A DNA stretch of 64,000 nt. Source: Mycobacterium sp. HUMS_12744610. GTDB lineage: Bacteria; Actinomycetota; Actinomycetes; Mycobacteriales; Mycobacteriaceae. This document shows positions 15,156 to 23,497 of the stretch, piece by piece. A program made the translations under genes and the position numbers. The stretch covers positions 4,712,001 to 4,776,000 of the forward strand of contig NZ_JBGEDP010000001.1 of the NCBI RefSeq assembly GCF_041206865.1, written 5' to 3'. The notes under the pieces are model-generated. The model saw only the letters and a program-made list of their open reading frames with translations. It did no database searches and was not told the DNA's origin. The stretch's first letter is position 1. Every line of letters starts with the position of its first letter.

Positions 15156-16444
15156 CGCCCGTCCACCGTCAGGGTCAAAAAGTGCGCCGAACACGAGATG
15201 CAGGGATCGTGGCTGCGGATCACCCGTTCGCACAGGGTGGTCAGCGCGGCGTCGTCGAGCGCGAGGTTGCCGGCCACGACGCCGGCCAGGTCGGCTTCGA
15301 TCGCGGCCTGGTTCTGCGAGGTGGGCGGGACGATCGTCGCGGCGGCGACCAGTCCGTCGTCGTCGATCCGGTAGCGGTGATACAGCAGGCCCCGGGGCGC
15401 CTCGCTCACGCCGTGCCCGACGCCGGGGCGGGCGGCCACCTCGACGAACGGGCGCGCCGGGCGCTGGTAGTCGCCGATGATGCGCAACGCCTCCTCGATC
15501 GCGTACACCACCTCCACCGCTCGGACCACGATGCTGCGGAACGGGTTTCGGCATTCGCCCGAGAGACCGGCGCGGGCGGCGGCCTGCGCGGCGATCGGCG
15601 ACAACGCCGCGGAGTTCAGCGCGAACCGCGCCAGCGGACCGGTCAGGTACCGGCCGCCGTCCAGCGTCGCGTGCAGGGCCGTGGAGTGGGGCACCTGGGA
15701 TTCGACGACGTGGTCGCCGAAGTCGGCGATCGGGAACGCCGGGCCGGCGCTGCGCGCGATGGCGCCGTTCTCGATCGCGTAGCTGCCGGGGTCCGACAGC
15801 GCCAGGAACTCGTGGTCGAACTCCAGGTCGGGGAAGTCGAACCCGGACACCCACTCGACCGTGGCCAGCGCCTCGTCGAGCGCGCGGCGCAGCATTTCTT
15901 CCAGCGGTGTGAACTCCGCGCGGGTGGGCACCGAGTAGAACCCGCCGAGGCGCACGTTGACCGGATGGATCGCGCGCCCGCCGACGAACTCCATCAACCG
16001 GTTTCCGGCCTTCTTCAGCGACAGCCCCCGCTCGACGGCGCCCGGGTGGTCGCGCGCCATGCCGATGATGTCGGAGTGGCCCAGGAAATCCGGTGCGTGC
16101 AGCAGGTACACGTGCAGGACGTGGCTGTGGATCCATTCGCCGCAGTACAGCAGGCGCCGCAGCGCGACGATCTCGGGTTCGATCTCGGCACCGCAGGCGT
16201 CCTCGATCACGTTGCAGGCGCTGACCTGGTAGGCCACCGGGCAGATCCCGCACACGCGCGCGGTCAGGTCCGGCGGTTCGGTGTAGGCGCGGCCGCGCAG
16301 GAACGCCTCGAAGAACCTCGGCGGTTCGTAGATGTTGAGTTCGACGCTTTCCAGCGCGCCGTCGCGCAACGAGATGTGAAGCGCGCCTTCACCTTCCACG
16401 CGGGTCAGCGTGCTGACGCTGAGCGTGCGCTTGGCGGGCGTCAC
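15152..16444 (-). CDS. hyhL: Group 3b-like [NiFe] hydrogenase large subunit
   Basis: A 430-residue large subunit. The N-terminal nickel ligands are in [13 protein letters not shown] and the C-terminal pair in [14 protein letters not shown]. The tail after SCSAH is only about eight residues (FLTLTVDGR), the likely cleavage region for the adjacent protease. The small size and the hydrogenase-diaphorase gene set match bidirectional cytosolic group 3b enzymes, in M. smegmatis called HyhL. It uses NAD(P)H/H2 exchange at a Ni-Fe site. The GTG start overlaps the hyhS stop. Confidence 0.92.
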   Translation of the reverse strand: MTPAKRTLSVSTLTRVEGEGALHISLRDGALESVELNIYEPPRFFEAFLRGRAYTEPPDLTARVCGICPVAYQVSACNVIEDACGAEIEPEIVALRRLLYCGEWIHSHVLHVYLLHAPDFLGHSDIIGMARDHPGAVERGLSLKKAGNRLMEFVGGRAIHPVNVRLGGFYSVPTRAEFTPLEEMLRRALDEALATVEWVSGFDFPDLEFDHEFLALSDPGSYAIENGAIARSAGPAFPIADFGDHVVESQVPHSTALHATLDGGRYLTGPLARFALNSAALSPIAAQAAARAGLSGECRNPFRSIVVRAVEVVYAIEEALRIIGDYQRPARPFVEVAARPGVGHGVSEAPRGLLYHRYRIDDDGLVAAATIVPPTSQNQAAIEADLAGVVAGNLALDDAALTTLCERVIRSHDPCISCSAHFLTLTVDGR

Positions 16445-17199
16445 TGCTTGCCCCGCTCGGCCGCGAAGGCGGTGACGTTGAAGGTCGAGAACACCCGGTC
16501 GACGTCGCCGTCGGACATGCCGTCGCGGCGCAGCAGCGGGATCAGGGTCGCGGTCCTGGGTGCGGCCGACGGGCCGAAGCAGCCGAAGCAGCCCCGGTTG
16601 TGCCGGGGGCACAGCGCCCCGCAGCCGGCGTGGGTGACCGGGCCCAGGCACGGGGTGCCTTGCGCGACAACCAGACACGTCACGCCGCGTTGCTTGCACT
16701 CGGTGCACACCGTCTTGGCCGGCAGGCTGGGTTTGCGCCCGATCAGCAGCGCCGCGAGCGTGTCGAGCAGCTGGCCGCGGTCGATCGGGCAGCCATGCAG
16801 CTGGTAGTCGACCTTGACGTGCGCCGAGGCCGGGGTGGAGGTCGCCAGGGTGTCGATGTATTCCGGCTTGGCGTAGACGACCGAGGCGAATTCGGCGACG
16901 TCGGCGAAGTTGCGCAGCGCCTGCACTCCCCCCGCCGTCGCGCACGCGCCGATGGTGACGAGCACCCGGGACTGGTCGCGGATCTCGCGGATGCGTCGTT
17001 CGTCGTGAGCGGTGGTGATCGACCCCTCGACCAGCGACACGTCGTAGGGTCCGCCGACCATCGCGCTGGACGCCTCGGCGAAGGTGGCGATCCGCACCTG
17101 GTCGGCGAGGGTGAGCAGCTCGTCCTCGCAGTCGAGCAGGGTCAGCTGGCAGCCGTCGCAGGAGGCGAACTTCCATACGGCCAGCGTGGGCGGGCTCAT
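16441..17199 (-). CDS. hyhS: [NiFe] hydrogenase small subunit
   Basis: A 252-residue small subunit without a Tat signal, so cytosolic. The proximal cluster ligands are in [33 protein letters not shown] and [14 protein letters not shown] second group ([45 protein letters not shown]) binds further iron-sulfur clusters. The family is NADH-ubiquinone oxidoreductase 20 kDa-like. The ATG at 17199 directly abuts the hyhG stop at 17200. Confidence 0.92.
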   Translation of the reverse strand: MSPPTLAVWKFASCDGCQLTLLDCEDELLTLADQVRIATFAEASSAMVGGPYDVSLVEGSITTAHDERRIREIRDQSRVLVTIGACATAGGVQALRNFADVAEFASVVYAKPEYIDTLATSTPASAHVKVDYQLHGCPIDRGQLLDTLAALLIGRKPSLPAKTVCTECKQRGVTCLVVAQGTPCLGPVTHAGCGALCPRHNRGCFGCFGPSAAPRTATLIPLLRRDGMSDGDVDRVFSTFNVTAFAAERGKQ

Positions 17200-18030
17200 C
17201 TACAGCTCCTTCACGGTCAGCAACGGGCCCGCGACGTCGTAGCCGACGACGGGTCCGTCGCGGCACAGCAGCAGCGGGCCGAGCTGGCAGTGGCCGCACC
17301 AGCCGACGCCGCACTGCATGTTGCGCTCCAGGGAGACCCGAATGTTTTGGGCGGCAATGCCTTTGTCCAGCAGCGCCTGGGCGCCGAAGCGCAGCATGGG
17401 CTCGGGCCCGCACAGGAACGCGGTGGTGCGTCCGGCGTCCAGCGTCAGCCGGCGCAGCGGCTCGGTGACCAGCCCGACCTCTCCGCGCCAGCCCTGCACC
17501 GGGACGTCCACGGTGACGTGCAGTTCGATCTGCGGGTCCTGCGCCCACTGCTCGAGCTGGGCGGCGAACACGAAGTCGGCGCGCGAGCGGGCACCGACGA
17601 TGAGGGTGAGCTTGCCGTAGCGCGACCGCTGGGCCAGCGCGCCCAGCACCGCGGGGCGCAGTGGGCACAGGCCGACACCGCCGGCGACCATGACCAGGTC
17701 GCGGCCGGCGGCCTCGTCGAGTCCCCAGGTGGTGCCGAACGGGCCGCGCACACCGACGATCGCGCCCGGTTGGGAGTCGTGCAGCGCGCGGCTGACCGCG
17801 CCGACCGCGCGGATCGTGTGCGTGATCGAGCCGTCGGTGACTCCTGGGTCGCCGCTGATCGAGATCGCCGCCTCCCCCACCCCGAACGCGTAGAGCATCA
17901 TGAACTCCCCGGGCAGCGGCGTCCGCAGCGGTTCGCCGAGCGGTTCCAGGCACAGCGTCGCCGAGTCGGGGCTCTCCACGACGCGGCTGCGCACCCGGTA
18001 GGGGTTGGGCGCCATCGGCCGTTCAGTCAT
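17200..18030 (-). CDS. hyhG: Hydrogenase diaphorase subunit, FAD/NAD(P)-binding
   Basis: A 276-residue ferredoxin reductase-like protein. The FAD part has [23 protein letters not shown]. The NAD(P) part has [36 protein letters not shown] and [20 protein letters not shown]-terminal [2Fe-2S] site follows ([20 protein letters not shown]). It passes electrons between NAD(P)H and the hydrogenase. The ATG at 18030 overlaps the hyhB stop by eight bases. Confidence 0.92.
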   Translation of the reverse strand: MTERPMAPNPYRVRSRVVESPDSATLCLEPLGEPLRTPLPGEFMMLYAFGVGEAAISISGDPGVTDGSITHTIRAVGAVSRALHDSQPGAIVGVRGPFGTTWGLDEAAGRDLVMVAGGVGLCPLRPAVLGALAQRSRYGKLTLIVGARSRADFVFAAQLEQWAQDPQIELHVTVDVPVQGWRGEVGLVTEPLRRLTLDAGRTTAFLCGPEPMLRFGAQALLDKGIAAQNIRVSLERNMQCGVGWCGHCQLGPLLLCRDGPVVGYDVAGPLLTVKEL

Positions 18031-19144
18031 CGCGGGCCATCTTGTTCATCTCTTCGGTGATGTCGATGCCGGTGGGGCACCAGGCGATGCACCGCCCGCA
18101 GCCGACGCAGCCCGACATGCCGAACTGGTCGTGCCAGGTGCCCAGCTTGTGGGTCAGCCAGTGGCGGTAGCGCGACGCGCCGGACTGGCGCACGCTGCCG
18201 CCGCCGTGGACGTAGGTGAAGTCGAACTCGAAGCAGGACGCCCAGTGCCGCCACCGCTCGGCGTGCTCGCCGGTGAGGTCGCTGACGTCCTCGGTGCTGG
18301 TGCAAAAGCACGTCGGGCACACCATCGTGCAGTTGCCGCACGTCAGGCAGCGGCTCGCCACCTCCTCCCACTGCGGCGACTCGCGGGAGGCCACCAGTAG
18401 CTCCCGCAGATCGGCCTCGGGCATCCGGCGACCCATCTTGCGGCTGGCGTCCTCGACATCGGCGCGCGCGCGGTCGATTTCGCCGCTGGCGGCGGGCCGG
18501 TGCGGTACCGCGGCGAGCACGTCGGCGCCGTCGGGGCTGCCGACGTCGACCAGGTACGTCGCGGCGCCGCCGCCGGGGCGTTCGGTGAGCGCCAGGTCGT
18601 AGCCGGGCCCGGCGGCCGGGCCGGTGCCCATCGAGGCGCAGAAGCACAGCCCCCCGGGTTCGGTGCAGTTCACCGCCACCACGAAGATCCGGCGCCGGCG
18701 GCCGAGGTAGGCGTCGTCGGGATACTCCGGGCGGCCCAGCACCCGATCGAGGGTGGCGATCGCGGCCAGGTCGCACCCGCGGACCCCGAGGAACGCGTAG
18801 CGCGGGGCCTCCTCGCCGTCCGCCGCGGCGGAGCTGTCCCGCGTGCCGGCCCACAGCCGCTGCCGCGGGGGGTGCAGGAACTGCTTCCACGACTGCGGGC
18901 CCGCGGAGTGCCCGAACGCCGCGTCGTCGTCACGCCGGCGCAGCCGGTAATGCCCCGGGGCCACGTCGACGCCCCAGCCGCGCGGCAGGTCCGCGGCCGA
19001 CTCCAGCTCGGCCAGCACGATCGCGTTGTCCCGCAACGTCGGACCGATGACGCGATAGCCGCGGCCGATCAGGACCTCGACGAGGCGATGCAATGCCGCC
19101 GCGTCGAACACCGCGGCCCCGGGACCTTCGCCGTACCCGCTCAC
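18023..19144 (-). CDS. hyhB: Hydrogenase electron-transfer subunit with two 4Fe-4S clusters
   Basis: About 373 residues. The C-terminus holds two 4Fe-4S motifs: [18 protein letters not shown] and [19 protein letters not shown]. Further Cys residues lie in [19 protein letters not shown] and [19 protein letters not shown], as in HyhB/HydB-type beta subunits. It is the first gene of the hydrogenase operon. The start is uncertain: GTG at 19144 is used, and a TTG at 19165 gives seven more residues. It lies 63 bases downstream of the Rv1733c-like gene, so it may be co-transcribed from the DosR box near 20890. Confidence 0.88.
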   Translation of the reverse strand: MSGYGEGPGAAVFDAAALHRLVEVLIGRGYRVIGPTLRDNAIVLAELESAADLPRGWGVDVAPGHYRLRRRDDDAAFGHSAGPQSWKQFLHPPRQRLWAGTRDSSAAADGEEAPRYAFLGVRGCDLAAIATLDRVLGRPEYPDDAYLGRRRRIFVVAVNCTEPGGLCFCASMGTGPAAGPGYDLALTERPGGGAATYLVDVGSPDGADVLAAVPHRPAASGEIDRARADVEDASRKMGRRMPEADLRELLVASRESPQWEEVASRCLTCGNCTMVCPTCFCTSTEDVSDLTGEHAERWRHWASCFEFDFTYVHGGGSVRQSGASRYRHWLTHKLGTWHDQFGMSGCVGCGRCIAWCPTGIDITEEMNKMARDD

Positions 19145-19207
19145 CGGCCCATCATCCGCCCTCAATCCCGTTCCGCGCCATCCAAAGCAGGCAGAAAACG
19201 GGCGTTT

Positions 19208-19789
19208 TCACGGTCGGTTCGTCCGGCCGCCGTCTTGCACCAGCGTTCTGAGTTCGCGCTCCCACCGGGCTTCGCGGACCCGGTCGAGCTCGTAGACGAC
19301 GGCGGCCAGCAACAGGCCCAGCACCGCACTCGCGCACAGCAGCGTCAGCACAACCGTGCCGGCCGCCGCGCCCACGGCGTGCCAGGCCGGGGTCGGCGGG
19401 GCCGTCAGGTTGCCGGCCCCGTCCGCCCAGATATCGACGCCCTCACCGGGTTTGACCGGATCGTCCAGCCGCAGCGTGCCGCTGCGCTGCTCCCCGCCGG
19501 CCGCCGGCCACCGAATCTGCGCGACCGTCGCACCCAGTTCCCCGGGGTGGGCGTCGGTGACCTGAGCCCGGACGGGGTGGCGCTCGCGGGCCTGCTGGGC
19601 GTACGACCGGTCGCGTGCGCCGTAGGTCGCGGCTCCCACCACGCCGGCGACGGGCACCGCGACGAGCGCCGCGACGAGCGCGACCAGCACCACCAGCGCC
19701 TCGATCCGGTCTGCGGGGCGCAGCAACGGGTTGCGCCCGAAGACGCGGGCGATCAGCCACCGGCGCGGGTCCCAGGTGAACGTCTCCAT
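19208..19789 (-). CDS. Rv1733c-like membrane protein
   Basis: A 193-residue protein resembling the DosR-regulon protein Rv1733c. RVFGRNPLLRPADRIEALVVL leads into the first membrane helix (LVALVAALVAVPVAGVVGAA), followed by SYAQQARERHPVRAQVTD. A ~80-residue extracytoplasmic segment ends at GVDIWADGAGNLTAPPTP. The second helix is GTVVLTLLCASAVLGLLLAAVVY, with a basic tail. Rv1733c is a two-helix envelope protein and known T-cell antigen of unknown function. It follows the nitroreductase gene by eight bases. Confidence 0.85.
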   Translation of the reverse strand: METFTWDPRRWLIARVFGRNPLLRPADRIEALVVLVALVAALVAVPVAGVVGAATYGARDRSYAQQARERHPVRAQVTDAHPGELGATVAQIRWPAAGGEQRSGTLRLDDPVKPGEGVDIWADGAGNLTAPPTPAWHAVGAAAGTVVLTLLCASAVLGLLLAAVVYELDRVREARWERELRTLVQDGGRTNRP

Positions 19790-19797
19790 CGCGCGGC

Positions 19798-20796
19798 CTA
19801 TTCGACGACGTTCTTCTCGGGTCCGAAAGCCCAGTCGACGAACTCGGAGAGCTCGCGGCGCGGGGTGGCCGGCAACGGGTCGGCGTTGATCGGCGGCCAG
19901 CCGACCCGCAGCAGCATCTGCGGGTAGACGCTGCCGCCGAAGATGTCGTCGCGGACCTCCGCACGGGTGACCGGGGTTTCCAGCGGTTCGGTGACCGGGC
20001 AGCTGGCCAGCCCCAGCGACGTCGCGGTGAGCAGCACCGCGCTGGTCGCTTCGCCGGCGCGCAGCTGGGACACCCGGTCGTCGGCGCGGGTACCCAGCGC
20101 GAGCACGACGGCGTTGTCGTCGGCCGCCGAGGCGCCCGGCGTCATCGGCAGCGACGGGCCGGCGAAGAGCCGGCCGGGGATCTTCGACGCCGGGTCGGGC
20201 GCCGGCGTGTTGCGGGCCGGCACTCCGGCCACCGAGGCGTAGCGCCCGCTCCAGGTGGTCAGCTCGGCCATGTAATCGCGGTTCAGGTGATCGGCCACCG
20301 ATTGCGCGACGATCTCGTGCAGCTTCTCGACATCCTCGACCTGGCAGAGCGTGACCCCGTTGCGGGCCGCCCGCGCGGCCATCAGCGCGATGTCGGCCAC
20401 CGGCACCGGCCAGGAGCTGTAGTGGCGCCGGTCGGTGCGCCGGCGCGGTATCGCCGCGGCGAGCGCGATGTCGACGGCGTCGGCGGGATGGGCCGACAGC
20501 TGGATGGCGGCGAGGTGGCTGGGGTCGGCCGGATTCGGCAGCCGGGTGACCTTGGGACGCCAGCCGACGGCCGCGAAGGCAACCATGCAATGATGCAGCG
20601 CGGCACCGCAACTCAGGATCAGGTCACGGCCATCGGGGTCGGTGTTGGGCAGTTGCCGGTTCTCGTCGGCGTAGAGGTGCAGGCTCGCCTCGTCGACGCG
20701 CCAGCCCCACGGTTGCGTGTTGTGCACCGAGGGCGCTCGGGAGGCCAGTGTCAGAACGGTCCGGATCGTGCCGGCATCCGGAAAATGCGCGCTCAT
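19798..20796 (-). CDS. Rv3131/Acg-family nitroreductase-like protein
   Basis: A 332-residue third paralogue of the nitroreductase family. It has TLASRAPSVHNTQPWGWRV, DLILSCGAALHHCMVAFAAVGW, IPRRRTDRRHYSSWPVP, AGEATSAVLLTATSLGLASCPVTEPLET and TPRRELSEFVDWAFG. The ATG at 20796 follows AAGGGA; an ATG at 20823 would lie inside the leader. It begins a transcription unit that may run through the Rv1733c-like gene and the hydrogenase. It is more divergent from the other two copies than they are from each other. Confidence 0.9.
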   Translation of the reverse strand: MSAHFPDAGTIRTVLTLASRAPSVHNTQPWGWRVDEASLHLYADENRQLPNTDPDGRDLILSCGAALHHCMVAFAAVGWRPKVTRLPNPADPSHLAAIQLSAHPADAVDIALAAAIPRRRTDRRHYSSWPVPVADIALMAARAARNGVTLCQVEDVEKLHEIVAQSVADHLNRDYMAELTTWSGRYASVAGVPARNTPAPDPASKIPGRLFAGPSLPMTPGASAADDNAVVLALGTRADDRVSQLRAGEATSAVLLTATSLGLASCPVTEPLETPVTRAEVRDDIFGGSVYPQMLLRVGWPPINADPLPATPRRELSEFVDWAFGPEKNVVE

Positions 20797-20879
20797 CGCG
20801 GTTGTCCCTTCGGGGTCGAACATATGGTCTTCATGATCACGGGATTCCGCCGGCGGCGCGAGAGCACGACGGCTCTAAC

Positions 20880-20900
20880 CGGAGGGACTTTGGGCCAATC
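20880..20900 (-). promoter_or_regulatory. Candidate DosR box upstream of Rv3131-like gene
   Basis: The + strand reads GGGACTTTGGGCC (20884-20896), with a good left half-site and a partial right one. It lies about 90 bases before the nitroreductase start at 20796 and could drive the whole nitroreductase-Rv1733c-hydrogenase unit. Confidence 0.6.
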
Positions 20901-20921
20901 CGGGGGGCCAATCCGGGCGTA

Positions 20922-21236
20922 TTACGCCGCGCGCACGACCTCGACGGACAATTGGTCGCCGACCGCGCGGGCGAGCGCCCAGTTACCGGCGCACGCCGCG
21001 CCGGCCAGGTCGTCGACCAGTGGGCTGTGCGCGCCGAGCTCCGCCAGCCACGCCGACACCATCGGCGCTATCCCCTCGGCGGGCAACCGCACGGTGCGTT
21101 CGCCGTGCAGGCGGTCGGGGACCCGGTACATCGCCGGCGCGAGGTGCCGGGGCTGACGCCCTGATGCCAAGTGCTGGGCCACTTTCCGGACGTGACCGAC
21201 GTAGAAGGACGGATGGACCGACGCCGGTGACCTCAT
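20922..21236 (-). CDS. Hypothetical protein in the dormancy island, 104 aa
   Basis: MRSPASVHPSFYVGHVRKVAQHLASGRQPRHLAPA... is a small soluble protein with a helical C-terminus (VSAWLAELGAHSPLVDDLAGAACAGNWALARAVGDQLSVEVV). No domain is recognised. The ATG at 21236 follows GAGGCGGCG. It lies between the antiporter gene and the nitroreductase on the same strand. A weak DosR-like site (GTGACCAAGGACGC on the reverse strand, 21343-21356) lies about 110 bases upstream. Confidence 0.7.
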   Translation of the reverse strand: MRSPASVHPSFYVGHVRKVAQHLASGRQPRHLAPAMYRVPDRLHGERTVRLPAEGIAPMVSAWLAELGAHSPLVDDLAGAACAGNWALARAVGDQLSVEVVRAA

Positions 21237-21352
21237 CGCCGCCTCCCCGGTCGAACCCAGGGGTCGAAGCGACCACCGTCGCGACGGCCCGCCTGTATGG
21301 CCGTGCGTCGTTCCTGCCGACGTGCGGCGGTCCCGCCCGCCTGCGTCCTTGG

Positions 21353-22528
21353 TCACATAGGCACGGGAGGCGCGGCCGGTGTCGCCGCGGCCGGCGCCTG
21401 CCCGCGGGCGGCCAGCGCCGCGGCGACGGTGGCGGCGGCGATCGTGAGCAGCGCGCCGAGCATCAGGGCCGACGCCTCCCCCGCCACCAGCAGGTGCTCC
21501 TGGGTGCCGATCGTGGCCGCGGCCACCGGCACGCCGAGTTGCGCGGCCGAGAGCACCCCCAGCGTCAGCGGCTGGCCGAGCAACCTCCCCACGCCGTGGG
21601 CCAGCACGGCACCCAGGCCCAGGCAGATGCCGAGCAGAATGAACCGCGGCTGCGAGCCCAGCTCGCGAACCTGCAACGAGGCGCCCAGCCAGACGAAGAA
21701 CAGCGGGCTGAAGAATCCCTCGGTGATGCCGAAGAGCTGGCGCGCCAACCGATGTGGTTCCCCGACGACCGCGATCACCAGGCCCAGGGCGAAGCCGGCC
21801 AGCAGGATCGACACGTGGGTGTGCACGGCGAGTGCGGCCAGCGCGAACAACACGACGAGGTTGGTCCGCAGTTCCAGCGCGAACCGGCGCTTCTCGGAAT
21901 AGACGTGCACGCGCCGGCGCCATCCCCTGCGGTCGATGGCGCGCAACGCCACGAACAGGACGACGGCGCCGCCGGTGACCGCCAGCGCGCCCCCCGCCGC
22001 CTCCGGCAACCGCCGGATGTCGATCACCAAGGGCAGCAATACGATACACGCGGTGTCGGCGAGGGCGACCTGCGCGGTCACGGCCAGCACCCCCGGCCCG
22101 CGCAACCGCAACGAATCGATCACCGGCAGCGCCAGCGCCGCCGACGACGAGGCCATCAGGACCGCGTAGAGCGCCGCGTGGTCGATGCCGAACTCGGCCG
22201 CCAGCCCGACCGAGACGGCCACCGCGACCGCGCCCGCCGCGACCGCCCGGCCGAACGCCGCCGGCAGCATCGAGCGCAGCTCGCCGCCGCGGACGCGGAC
22301 GTGGGTGCCCACCACGAACATGACCAACGCAAAGCCGATGTTGGCGAACAGCGCAAACGTCGGGTAGGTGGCGTCGACGAGCCCGAAACCGGTTCGGCCG
22401 ATCACGATCCCGGCGGCCAGCTCGCCGACGACCACCGGGATCCGCAGCCGCGGCAGCGAGGCCAGCACCGGGCCGGCGAAACCGACCGCGCACAGCAACG
22501 CCAGGGTGCCGAAGTCGAACCCCGGCAC
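21353..22528 (-). CDS. CPA2-family cation:proton antiporter
   Basis: A 391-residue integral membrane protein with about 11-12 helices and no cytosolic regulatory domain. Conserved parts are RIPVVVGELAAGIVIGRTGFGL, GFALVMFVVGTHVRVRGGEL, LMASSSAALALPVIDSL, LADTACIVLLPLVIDI and FFSPLFFVWLGASL. It belongs to the Na+/H+ exchanger (KefB-like membrane) family. The start is GTG at 22528, preceded by GAGGGA. It likely exchanges Na+ or K+ for protons and would support pH or ion balance in hypoxia. The C-terminal Ala/Pro tail is unusual but short. Confidence 0.85.
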   Translation of the reverse strand: MPGFDFGTLALLCAVGFAGPVLASLPRLRIPVVVGELAAGIVIGRTGFGLVDATYPTFALFANIGFALVMFVVGTHVRVRGGELRSMLPAAFGRAVAAGAVAVAVSVGLAAEFGIDHAALYAVLMASSSAALALPVIDSLRLRGPGVLAVTAQVALADTACIVLLPLVIDIRRLPEAAGGALAVTGGAVVLFVALRAIDRRGWRRRVHVYSEKRRFALELRTNLVVLFALAALAVHTHVSILLAGFALGLVIAVVGEPHRLARQLFGITEGFFSPLFFVWLGASLQVRELGSQPRFILLGICLGLGAVLAHGVGRLLGQPLTLGVLSAAQLGVPVAAATIGTQEHLLVAGEASALMLGALLTIAAATVAAALAARGQAPAAATPAAPPVPM

Positions 22529-22643
22529 GTCAGTGGTCCCTCGGTTCGACGGCCAGGTTCCCGGTCAGCACGGGTGTCATTGTGCATCCGTTGGGCGCCG
22601 CGGCGCCGCCCGAAACGCGGCGGGCGGGTGACCGCGTCGCCGG

Positions 22644-22912
22644 TCAGTCGTCGTCCGTCCGCGACTCGATGCCCGACAGCTGGGCGGCCAGGTCGTGGTG
22701 GCCGACCGCGGCCATGGCCCGGCGCAGGCCGCTGAGCGCACGCTGCAGCTCCGGTGTGTAGCTGTGATTGGCGGCGCTGGGCAGCACCCCGTCGCAGCTG
22801 CTCGACCGCGAACCCCCGGTGACGTGCCGAGAGCCTCGGAAGGGCGGTCGCGAAGACGTCGAGGATGGCGGCGCACCTCTGGTACTGGTGGTTGGAGCTG
22901 CTCGCCACGATG
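22644..22912 (-). pseudogene. Remnant of a hypothetical gene
   Basis: Two reverse frames together read like one broken protein. One gives SSSNHQYQRCAAILDVFATA and ALPRLSARHRGFAVEQLRRG; the other gives AANHSYTPELQRALSGLRRA then MAAVGHHDLAAQLSGIESRT. The frame change falls near 22780-22810. The 5' end is lost where the PAS-like fragment of the opposite strand begins. No family is recognised, and the reconstruction is tentative. Confidence 0.35.
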
Positions 22913-23100
22913 GCGCCGCTGCAGACAGTCCTACGCAAAGGTCACAGCCATGCGATGCGAATCCAGTGCTATGACGTCCGCGACCCCACCGCACCCGACA
23001 CGTTCGTACCGAAGGTGTGGTGCCCCCGCAATTTCCCGGTCTTCGATCACGGCGACCTGATCGGCGTCCTCCACCACGCGAAAGAAATCTCTCCGGCAGC
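22910..23100 (+). pseudogene. PAS-domain protein fragment
   Basis: The + strand reads LQTVLRKGHSHAMRIQCYDV, RDPTAPDTFVPKVWCPRNFP and VFDHGDLIGVLHHAKEISPA, which looks like the core of a PAS sensory domain (cofactor-facing YDV and WxPxNxPVxD-type motifs). No start, no N-terminus and no output domain remain, and an IS3 fragment begins shortly after. It is interpreted as a truncated sensor gene left at the edge of the dormancy island. Confidence 0.45.
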
Positions 23101-23144
23101 GCGCAACTTCTTGCCGAGGCGGCGAATTGAATCGCCCTGGGAAA

Positions 23145-23350
23145 TGTGGAGGCTCCAGACCTTGGAAACGAGGATGGAGTCATGCCGAAAGAACAGGTGC
23201 CTGGAAAGCCGACGTCGCGTCGGTATAGCCCGGAGGAGGAAGCCGCTGCGGTGCGGATGGTCCGTGCGTTGCGCGCCGAATTGGGCACCGAGCACGGGAT
23301 AGTGCACCGGGTGGCCCGCCAACTGGGCTACGGCGTGAGCCTCCGGGATT
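23145..23350 (+). mobile_element. IS3-family fragment (orfA 5' part)
   Basis: The ORF from ATG 23182 encodes MPKEQVPGKPTSRRYSPEEE then AAAVRMVRALRAELG and VARQLGYGV, a typical IS3 OrfA N-terminus. The match stops after about 55 residues, where unrelated sequence begins (SLRDFQGDSY and a stop). The 37 bases before the ATG look like an IS left end (starting TGGAGGCTCC). Nothing of orfB remains here. Confidence 0.65.
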
Positions 23351-23497
23351 TCCAGGGCGATTCATATTGACACTTCCTCGCATCTCGTCGGCCCAGCAGT
23401 CCACCCACAAGCTTGATAGGCTGTGCTGCGTCCAGCGGGCTACCCGCTGAATGACCAATCGCCATACGCAGCGATCCTCTTTCACTACGCTGCACCC

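Noticed and set aside
14670..17953. Very long open frames extending upstream of hyhL and the protease (to 17953 and 16253)
   Set aside because: They are read-through of GC-rich DNA opposite or ahead of the true genes. The real starts are GTG codons that overlap the preceding stops (16444 and 15155).
15182..18060. Long + strand frames over the hydrogenase operon
   Set aside because: Antisense shadows of the hydrogenase genes; their composition is Arg/Gly/His/Val-rich with no domains.
22865..23302. Single + strand protein spanning 22865-23302
   Set aside because: Only the middle part looks like a PAS domain. The N-terminus overlaps another broken gene and the C-terminus is IS left-end sequence, so it is a fragment.
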